Shown here in pieces: positions 7,782 to 13,915 of a DNA stretch of 64,000 nt (its first letter is position 1; every line of letters begins with the position of its first letter). A program made the position numbers and the translations under genes. The stretch spans positions 248,001 through 312,000 of the forward strand of contig NZ_BSEV01000004.1 of NCBI RefSeq assembly GCF_027922005.1, written 5' to 3'. Source of the DNA: Streptosporangium carneum (GTDB lineage: Bacteria; Actinomycetota; Actinomycetes; Streptosporangiales; Streptosporangiaceae). A model generated the notes under the pieces. The model made no database searches and was not told where the DNA came from. It worked only from the letters and a program-made list of their open reading frames with translations.

Positions 7782-8429
7782 ATGTTCATCCAGCCCTGGG
7801 ACGCGAGCCTGGACGAGGCCGAGTGGCAGGCGTGGATCGCCGACGGCCACGACTTCGGCCAGCTCGCGGTCAACGGCCTGCCTGGCCGGCCGCCCGTCGT
7901 CATCCCCACCCATTTCGTCTTCGACGGGAGTGATCTCCTGGTTCACCTCGCCCGCCCGAACCCGGTATGGAAGGCGATCGAGCACAATCCAGACGTGACC
8001 TTCACCGTCATCGGCGACTACGCCTTCGTCCCCGGCCCCTGGCGCGCCGCCCCCGGCACTCCGCCGCAGGACGGGGTCCCGACCAGCTATTACGCGGCCG
8101 TCCAGTTCATCTGCCGCGCTCACGTCATCGACGACCCCCAGGCCAAGGCCGACCTGCTGACCCGGCAGCTCGCCCACTTCCAGCCCGACGGCGATCACGC
8201 CGAGGTCGCCGTCGACCGCCCGCCGTACGGGCGCATGCTGTCCGGCATCCGCGGGCTGCGCCTGAAGGTGACCGCCGTCCAGGCCAAGTTCAAATACGAC
8301 GACCACAAGAGCGTCGAACACCGCACCGCGGTCACCGGCCGCCTCACCCGACGTGGCGAGGGCCTGGACCTCCCGGCCGCGGCCCAGCAACTGCGCCGCC
8401 TGGGCCGTATCGGCACCTGGACGCCCTGA
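7782..8429 (+). CDS. PaiB-like FMN-binding protein
   Basis: The 215-aa protein resembles the PaiB family (FMN-binding split barrel, named as a negative regulator of sporulation and protease genes in Bacillus). Visible features are the N-terminal MFIQPWDA, the central VVIPTHFVFDG and LLVHLARPNPVWKAI, the proline-rich loop YAAVQFICRAHV, and the C-terminal LRLKVTAVQAKFKYDDHK signature. GGGAG lies 7 nt before the ATG. It follows the EamA gene by 45 bp on the same strand and may be co-transcribed. The flavin-binding role comes from the family; DNA binding has not been shown generally. Confidence 0.8.
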   Translation: MFIQPWDASLDEAEWQAWIADGHDFGQLAVNGLPGRPPVVIPTHFVFDGSDLLVHLARPNPVWKAIEHNPDVTFTVIGDYAFVPGPWRAAPGTPPQDGVPTSYYAAVQFICRAHVIDDPQAKADLLTRQLAHFQPDGDHAEVAVDRPPYGRMLSGIRGLRLKVTAVQAKFKYDDHKSVEHRTAVTGRLTRRGEGLDLPAAAQQLRRLGRIGTWTP

Positions 8430-8504
8430 CCCGGCCCGTGCCGACGATCTCTGCCAGAACCGGCGGGTGAAGGAGCTTCTTCGTCGTGACCGTCTTCCGT
8501 CTCA

Positions 8505-8591
8505 GCCCGGCCGCCGCGCAGCCGGTGACGCTGGAACAGAAAGTCACGGCAAGACCGGGATCGGGCGGGGCGTCTGGCGTGACCTTCCGTT
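8505..8591. repeat. Hairpin repeat, copy A (left of protease)
   Basis: An 87-bp sequence nearly identical to 9624-9709. It contains imperfect inverted arms 8535-8548 and 8578-8591 (12 of 14 complementary). The remainder of the 8430-8777 gap holds no gene; the minus-strand readings there lack start signals. Confidence 0.75.
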
Positions 8592-8777
8592 CTGATGTGC
8601 CGCAACCCCGACCGGCCGCCTCTCGGCAGAGAGTCTCCGAATCCTGACGCCGTGATGTCTGCCATGGTCAGGTGGGGTTATCCCTACCCCGTGTTGACGT
8701 GCTGACATGATCCCTCAGGCAAAGGTGGACATCTAGCTTTATAACGTCTCAATCTTCCACTGAAGGGTTTCTCCCTC

Positions 8778-9608
8778 GTGTTTGGCAAGAAGTCGTTCCG
8801 CCGTGCCATGTCCCGCTCCGCCGTCGTCGCCCTGGCCGGCGCGGCCTGCCTCGCGGCGACGGCCGGCAGCGCCGGAGCGATCATCAACGGCACCAGGCCC
8901 ACCGAGTCCTACGGCTTCATGGCCTCCATCCCCATCACGGTGCCTGCCATGGGCCTCAAGGACGGCAACTGTGGTGCGGCGCTGATCAACCCCCAGTGGG
9001 TGGTAACCGCCGCGCACTGCGTCGACATGGAGATCGGCTCGATCGTGAAGGGCACCGTCCGCATCGGCAGCGACCAGCGCAAGTCCGGCGGCGCCGTCCG
9101 CAAGATCGCCCAAGCGATCACCCACCCCGGCTACGCCCAGGGCACGGACAAGGCACCGTACAACACCGTCGACCTCGCGCTGATCCGCCTGGACAAGCCC
9201 GTCTCCATCAAGCCCATCCCGATCGCCCGGCAGGCCGGCAAGCCCGGCACCCCCACCCGCGTCATCGGCTTCGGCATCACCAAGTTCAGCAAGGACCCGA
9301 ACGAGTGGAAGATGGCCAAGCAGCTGCGCCAGCTGGAGACCCGCCGCGGCGCGATCTCCGAATGCGGACCCGGCTACGCCTCCGACACCCGCCTGTGCAC
9401 CGTCAGCCGCAAGCCCAAGGCCATGGCCTGCAACGGCGACTCCGGCGGCCCGCAGATCCAGCGCGGCCGGGGCGGTCGCTGGGAGCTCATCGGCGTCACC
9501 TCCGGCCCCGGCGCCCCGAGCCCCTCCTGCGCCGAAGGCCCCGGCCTGTACACCAACGTGACCGCCTACACCGACTGGATCAATCAGACCATCCGCGCAA
9601 ACAGCTGA
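8778..9608 (+). CDS. Secreted trypsin-like serine protease (S1 family)
   Basis: The 276-aa precursor has an N-terminal signal peptide (positive MFGKKSFRRAMSR, hydrophobic AVVALAGAACLAATA, cleavage likely near AGA-34), a mature domain starting IINGTRPTESYG, and the complete S1 triad: His80 (VVTAAHC), Asp132 (DLALIRL) and Ser222 (CNGDSGGP). Disulfide-type cysteines are present (C65/C81, C196, C207, C219, C239-region). A short or absent propeptide makes it more trypsin-like than streptogrisin-like. GTG at 8778 is the only start giving a full signal peptide; its ribosome binding site is weak. The gene is bracketed by two copies of an 86-87 bp hairpin repeat, which suggests mobilisation or duplication of the flanks. 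Confidence 0.9.
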   Translation: MFGKKSFRRAMSRSAVVALAGAACLAATAGSAGAIINGTRPTESYGFMASIPITVPAMGLKDGNCGAALINPQWVVTAAHCVDMEIGSIVKGTVRIGSDQRKSGGAVRKIAQAITHPGYAQGTDKAPYNTVDLALIRLDKPVSIKPIPIARQAGKPGTPTRVIGFGITKFSKDPNEWKMAKQLRQLETRRGAISECGPGYASDTRLCTVSRKPKAMACNGDSGGPQIQRGRGGRWELIGVTSGPGAPSPSCAEGPGLYTNVTAYTDWINQTIRANS

Positions 9609-9623
9609 CCTGCTGTCCATCCT

Positions 9624-9709
9624 GCCCGGCCGCCGCGCAGCCGGTGACGCCGGAACGGAAAGTCACGACAAGACCGAGACTGGCCGGGCGCCTGGCGTGA
9701 CTTTCCGTT
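9624..9709. repeat. Hairpin repeat, copy B (right of protease)
   Basis: Same element as copy A with about 88% identity. Here the arms 9654-9667 and 9696-9709 are a perfect 14-bp inverted repeat. Its right edge coincides with the point where a minus-strand SDR remnant breaks off, so the element marks a recombination or insertion junction. It may also terminate protease transcription. Confidence 0.75.
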
Positions 9710-9840
9710 GCGTGGCGTGGAGTTCGGCGGCGGCGCTGTGGATGGAATCCAGCGAGGTCAGATCCAGGTGCTGGACGGTGAGGGTGGCGTGCGGCGCGTG
9801 GCGGGCGATTCGGGCGGCACGATCAGGCGTTGGCCTTCGC
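9709..9840 (-). pseudogene. SDR-family fragment (N-terminal part)
   Basis: The minus-strand frame reads RAARIARHAPHATLTV then QHLDLTSLDSIHSAAAEL, the typical region after the glycine-rich loop of retinol-dehydrogenase-like SDRs (the LDL-S-V block). It stops at the edge of hairpin repeat B and lacks both the TGxxxGxG loop and the YxxxK site. It probably once formed a divergent pair with the TetR remnant at 10036-10512. Confidence 0.5.
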
Positions 9841-10035
9841 GGCGGCGCCGGTCGGGCTCGAGGCGTCGCGGAAGGGGGTGTCGCCCTCAGGCAGGCCGTT
9901 GCTGCCGGTCGTGTCGGTTCTCCTTGCCGGTTCGGCGTGGAATTACCTGCCTTCTGCGGCCCTCGACAGCGGTGTCCATTCGGCCCAGGTCTGCAGGCGC
10001 TGCTGGTAGATCGGCGGGACGATCTGGGTGGGGAG

Positions 10036-10512
10036 TTCGCCGCGGCCGCGGGCATGTCCAAGCGCACGTTCTTCCGCTACGTCTCGTCCAAGGAAGACCT
10101 GGTGGTCGGCAAATACGAGATCATCGGCACCCGGCTCGCCGAATCCTTCGCCGCCCGCCCCCGCGAGGAGGCGGTCTGGGTGTCTCTGCGGCGCGCCTTC
10201 GATCAGGTGGCCGGCTATTTCGACGACGAGACCCATGGATCGCGCGCCCTGATGATGGAGCGGATCATCCGTGACCATCCGACGCTCACCGCCGGCCACC
10301 TCGAACGCGTCTCCCGCATGCAGGAACTGCTCCTGCCCACCGTCCGTGAACGCACCGGACGCACCGATCCCGCCGACCCCCGCCCCGCCGCGATCATCGG
10401 CGCCGCGTTCTCCTGCCTGCTGGCCGCACAGGCCACCTGGCTCTCCTCCGAAGGCGCCCTGTCCTTCGCCGACCTGCTCGACGACGCCATGGACGCTGTC
10501 CGGTCGAGGTGA
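10036..10512 (+). pseudogene. TetR-family regulator lacking its N-terminus
   Basis: From FAAAAGMSKRTFFRYVSSKE onward the translation is a TetR regulator: second half of the helix-turn-helix, then a normal ligand domain to the stop at 10512. The first ~35 residues, with helix 1 and the start of helix 2, have no counterpart; upstream sequence (9850-10035) is unrelated. The first ATG in frame (10054) lies inside the recognition helix. DNA binding is therefore probably lost. Confidence 0.65.
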
Positions 10513-10822
10513 CCGAGCATGATACTCCCCGCGCGCCTCGGACGCCTACGTCCTGGACCGGGTGGCAGCGCCGGCCCTCGGAGACGACCGGCGCGCTTGC
10601 CCGCCACCGCGCGGTGGGCAGGTCCTGGCGACGTCGGGACGCCCGTGGTCGCTGTGCGAAAAGGCCGGCCCACCCGCCGCCGTCCACGGCATTCACAGAT
10701 AAAAGAGTGTGTGAAAAGTCGTCTGCGCGGGCAACTGATCGATGACGCCGTCGCAGGTCCCTTGGCGGGTCCGAGCACGATCGTGAAGTTGCAGGCGAAG
10801 CCGACAGCAAGAAAGAGGTGCG
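10513..10822. other. Gap without recognisable gene
   Basis: No frame has both a start signal and family resemblance. The stretch ends in the ribosome binding site of the ferritin-like gene. The only lower-GC patch is around 10690-10720 and could hold that gene's promoter. Confidence 0.4.
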
Positions 10823-11878
10823 ATGAGCACACCGACGCTCTCCCACGTCATCAGGCGGCACATGACGGTGCCGGTTGACCAGCGGGACCCCGCCTGGTTG
10901 TGCGATGCCCTGCAGAGCGCCGTCGCCCTGGAACTGGCGACGATCCCGCCGTACCTGTACGGGCTGTTCTCCATCAAGGACCCCTCCTGCGATGTCGCCG
11001 TGCACATCAGGAAGATCGTGCTGCAGGAGATGCTGCACATGGGGCTGGCCTGCAACCTGCTCACCGCGGCCGGGGGCACGCCCGCGGTGAAAGCGGCGGC
11101 CCGGAGCTATCCGACCCCGTTGCCGGGAAACATCCGGCACGAGGAGCTGACGGTCTACCTGGAAGGGCTGGCGGCCGCGCCCTGCGACGACAACGACGTC
11201 GTGAAGAAGGTCTTCATGGAGATCGAGATGCCGGAGACGCCGGTCGCGCACGCACAGAGGGGAGACGACGCCTACCCGACGATCGGCCTGTTCTACAAGG
11301 CCGTCAGGGATGCCTTCGACGCCTGTTCGGCTCACCTTCCCTACGCGCAGCAGCGGCAGCTCGAAGCCCGCATCGGCGACGACAAGATATTCAAAATCAC
11401 CAATCTGGCGGACGCCGACAGGGCCATCGACCTCATCGTCGACCAGGGTGAGGGGAAACCGGGGTCGCCCGAGACGCTCGGACATCGGGGCCCGCGCGAC
11501 ACCGATCCCGCCGACCTGGCCCACTACTACAGATTCAAGGAGATCTGGCGCGGGCGCGCCTTGCGCTACCACGCCGACTCTCAGCAGTGGGAGTACGACG
11601 GCGATCCGGTGCCTCGGCCGCCGGTCCACCCGCTGGCGCGGGTGCCGGCCGATGGCTGGCAGGACGCACCCGCCGACGTGCGGGCCAAGCTTGACGCGTG
11701 CAACCTGTCGTACCAGCTTCTCCTCATCAGGCTCGAGCAGGCCTGGCAGTCCAAGCCCGGCGCCCTCGGCCAGGCGATCGGCGCGATGTTCGAGTTCGCC
11801 GCCCAAGCACGCGACCTGATCAGCCACCAGGACGGCAGGACGAAGATCTACGGGCCCGAGTTCAGACCGCCCCTGTGA
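10823..11878 (+). CDS. Ferritin-like protein of the iminophenylpyruvate dimer synthase type
   Basis: The 351-aa cytoplasmic protein has an N-terminal ferritin-like domain resembling the iminophenylpyruvate dimer synthase module found in VioB/RebD-type enzymes: LCDALQSAVALELATIPPYL (metal-ligand Glu), then KIVLQEMLHMGLACNLLTAAGG with the E-x2-H pair. The rest (residues about 120-350) is the usual alpha-helical extension with YPTIGLFYKAV and HYYRFKEIW motifs. Stand-alone proteins of this type are widespread in actinomycetes and mostly uncharacterised; an oxidative amino-acid-derived reaction is plausible but unproven. Ribosome binding site AAAGAGG is 5 nt upstream. No neighbouring bisindole genes are present, although a VioD-like oxygenase lies 28 kb away. 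Confidence 0.8.
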   Translation: MSTPTLSHVIRRHMTVPVDQRDPAWLCDALQSAVALELATIPPYLYGLFSIKDPSCDVAVHIRKIVLQEMLHMGLACNLLTAAGGTPAVKAAARSYPTPLPGNIRHEELTVYLEGLAAAPCDDNDVVKKVFMEIEMPETPVAHAQRGDDAYPTIGLFYKAVRDAFDACSAHLPYAQQRQLEARIGDDKIFKITNLADADRAIDLIVDQGEGKPGSPETLGHRGPRDTDPADLAHYYRFKEIWRGRALRYHADSQQWEYDGDPVPRPPVHPLARVPADGWQDAPADVRAKLDACNLSYQLLLIRLEQAWQSKPGALGQAIGAMFEFAAQARDLISHQDGRTKIYGPEFRPPL

Positions 11879-11948
11879 AGGCAGGCGGCATGAGCCCGGT
11901 CAGCCGACCGTCAGGCCTTTGAACGCCACTCCTGCCGCACGGCTCGCA

Positions 11949-11981
11949 CGGGGCCGACCGCGCCTTCTGCGCCCGGCCCCG
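11949..11981. terminator. GC-rich hairpin
   Basis: Arms CGGGGCC (11949-11955) and GGCCCCG (11975-11981) lie 70 bp after the ferritin-like gene and probably end its transcript. The rest of the 11879-12178 gap has a minus-strand frame with weak resemblance to adhesin-like DUF4097 repeats (VDLRTLSGAVTVRV) but no start; I treat it as uncertain. Confidence 0.4.
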
Positions 11982-12178
11982 TCAAGCCCCTGGCTGTCGC
12001 GCGGCTCTGCTCGCTGACGCGCACCGTGACGGCGCCGGACAGAGTGCGGAGGTCGACCGTCCCCCGGAGGCCCCTGGTCTCCATGGCTTCGCCGGTCGCC
12101 TCCGCCTCGACCTCGTCGGCATCACCCTCAGGCGGGACGGGGTGAGCGCCGTGGCCGCCAGCCGTGTCCAGCAGTAGG

Positions 12179-12207
12179 CTATGACTGAATGACCAAAGGA
12201 GTCATAG
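12179..12207. promoter_or_regulatory. Palindromic operator over the TetR ribosome binding site
   Basis: CTATGACT (12179-12186) and AGTCATAG (12200-12207) are perfect inverted arms around a 13-nt spacer. The right arm overlaps the AAGGAG ribosome binding site of the TetR gene that starts at 12210, a layout that fits autorepression. Confidence 0.6.
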
Positions 12208-12209
12208 CA

Positions 12210-12806
12210 ATGGCAACCGCGTTCACGGCCGAGGAGAAGTCACGCATCGCGCGCGTGCTGCTCGACGCCGGTGAGGAACTGTTCGTCACACAAGGTCTGA
12301 AGAAGACCTCGCTGGAGGATCTCGTCGCTCCGGCGGGCATCGCCAAGGGCAGCTTCTACGCCTTCTTCGACTCCAAGGAGTCGCTCTACCTGGAGGTCAT
12401 GCTGCGCCGCACTCCGCAGGTGGCGGCCCGCGTCACAGCGGCCTTGGACGGCCCGCCCGGAGAGGAGGGGTTGGTCGCCGTCATGCACGCCATCACCGGC
12501 GTGCTCACCGGCGACCCTCTCTACCGGCGGCTGCTCACCCGGCCGGACGAGCTGGAGGCGGTGACCAGGCGCGTCGGTCCCGAGCAGATCGCCCGCGTCA
12601 CCCCGCAGATCGTCACGCCGCTGCTCGACTACCTGGCCGCAGGCCAGCGGGCCGGTGTCGTCGCCGCGGACATCCCGCCGGAGACCCTCGTCGGGGTGAT
12701 CCGCGGGGTCGGCCTCGTCGTCGTCAACCGCGACCGCTTCGGCCCCGCCTATGAGCAGGTGCTTGAGGCCACCATCAGGACTTTGGCAAGGGGGATGCTC
12801 GCATGA
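12210..12806 (+). CDS. TetR-family regulator
   Basis: The 198-aa protein has an N-terminal TetR helix-turn-helix (residues about 10-55: ARVLLDAGEELFVTQGLKKT, LEDLVAPAGIAKGSFYAFFDSKESLY) and a helical ligand-binding C-terminus. The start at 12210 has AAAGGAG 9 nt upstream and gives the normal N-terminus; an in-frame ATG at 12189 would place the operator in the coding region. It overlaps the following membrane protein gene by 4 bp (ATGA), so the two are translated together. The palindrome over its ribosome binding site is the likely operator. Confidence 0.88.
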   Translation: MATAFTAEEKSRIARVLLDAGEELFVTQGLKKTSLEDLVAPAGIAKGSFYAFFDSKESLYLEVMLRRTPQVAARVTAALDGPPGEEGLVAVMHAITGVLTGDPLYRRLLTRPDELEAVTRRVGPEQIARVTPQIVTPLLDYLAAGQRAGVVAADIPPETLVGVIRGVGLVVVNRDRFGPAYEQVLEATIRTLARGMLA

Positions 12807-13282
12807 GCGCGCTGGACAGGTACGCGAGGATGGCCGGGATGAGCGAGGAGGCGTGGAAGCGCCACGCCAATCCGTGGAGCGTCTGGACCCGGTTCGCCGC
12901 CATCCCGCTCGCCATCCTGGCGATCTGGAGCCGTACGTGGATCGGCTGGTGGGCGCTGGCGCCGCTGGCCCTGGTCGTCCTGTGGCTGTGGGCCAACCCG
13001 CACGCCTTCCCGCCGATCGACGAACCGGCCGCCTGGTCCTCCCGGGGCATCTACGGCGAGCGCCTGTGGCTGAAGGATCGCTCGCGCATGCCCGCAGGAT
13101 TCGTGGTTGTCCAGCGGATCTGGATCCTCGGCGCGTCCGCCGGTGTCGCCCTGCTGGCATGGGGGCTGATCGCTCTGGCGGTCTGGCCGACCGTGTTCGG
13201 CGCGGTCCTCATCGTGTACGGCCAGCTCTGGCGGATCGACCGGCTGGGCGTCTTCTACGATCAGGCCGCCTCTGGACGCTGA
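12803..13282 (+). CDS. DUF6653-like membrane protein
   Basis: The 159-aa integral membrane protein has two pairs of hydrophobic segments (about residues 30-65 and 108-145) and the conserved N-terminal MSEEAWKRHANPWSVWTR motif seen in the DUF6653 family. Function of the family is unknown. Its start overlaps the TetR stop (ATGA), so the regulator presumably controls both. The 207 bp after its stop hold no gene. Confidence 0.75.
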   Translation: MSALDRYARMAGMSEEAWKRHANPWSVWTRFAAIPLAILAIWSRTWIGWWALAPLALVVLWLWANPHAFPPIDEPAAWSSRGIYGERLWLKDRSRMPAGFVVVQRIWILGASAGVALLAWGLIALAVWPTVFGAVLIVYGQLWRIDRLGVFYDQAASGR

Positions 13283-13489
13283 ACAGAAATACGGCCGCAG
13301 ACGCCGGCGACGCCGAAGACCAGCGGCGGCACGCCGATCATGCCGTCGGCCACGCCGTCGTGCTGAAGGGTGGGCCGGACGAACGTGCTCGGCCTTCTCC
13401 GATGCCGATGTGCCGAAACCCGGCCACAGAAGGGATTATGACTCATAGAGTTGAGCGTCTCGGGGATCATCCGCCGGAAAGGGGCGCGA

Positions 13490-13915
13490 GTGGATCCGAT
13501 CGTGGTGGCAGCGGGAACAGCGGTGATCTCCGCGATGGCCACCAGCGTGTGGGAGACGGTTCGGGACGCGGTGGTCGCGCTGTGGCGCCGGCTCCACCCC
13601 GACAAAGCAGAGCAGATCGGCGAGGACTTAGAGGTGGTCCGGGCCGAGATAGTGCAGGCCCGCAGTAGCGGCGACGTCAGTGCCGAGCAGGCCCTGGCGG
13701 GAGAGTGGCAGAGCAAACTGCAGCGCTTGGTCAGGAACGACCCGGCGCTGGCCCACGAGGTCCAGCGGCTCCTGGAAGAGCACCTTGTGCCTGCTCTGGC
13801 CGCTGACGAGCAGACCCGCATCCGGACGATCATCCAGACTGCGCACGCCACCGATCACAGCACGATTTACCAGGCAGGGGGAGACATCACCACCCACCTG
13901 CCCCCGACGTCATGA
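13490..13915 (+). CDS. Putative Bell-like effector with C-terminal RHIM-like motif
   Basis: The 141-aa protein starts at GTG 13490 behind GGAAAGGGG. Residues 1-33 form a hydrophobic, glycine/alanine-rich segment (MDPIVVAAGTAVISAMATSV, then WETVRDAVVALWRR) likely to insert in or contact the membrane. Residues 34-120 are predicted helical and charged. Residues 124-136 carry STIYQAGGDITTH, a short beta-prone motif resembling RHIM-like amyloid signalling motifs of bacterial NLR systems. The next gene overlaps it by 4 bp (ATGA) and carries a matching motif at its N-terminus. By analogy with known NLR-associated effectors (Bell domain with a C-terminal amyloid motif) it may be a cell-killing effector nucleated by the NLR. 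This assignment is inference; no enzymatic domain is seen. Confidence 0.7.
   Translation: MDPIVVAAGTAVISAMATSVWETVRDAVVALWRRLHPDKAEQIGEDLEVVRAEIVQARSSGDVSAEQALAGEWQSKLQRLVRNDPALAHEVQRLLEEHLVPALAADEQTRIRTIIQTAHATDHSTIYQAGGDITTHLPPTS

Noticed and set aside
11990-12160. DUF4097-like fragment on the minus strand
   Set aside because: One short stretch only, no start and no supporting second motif.
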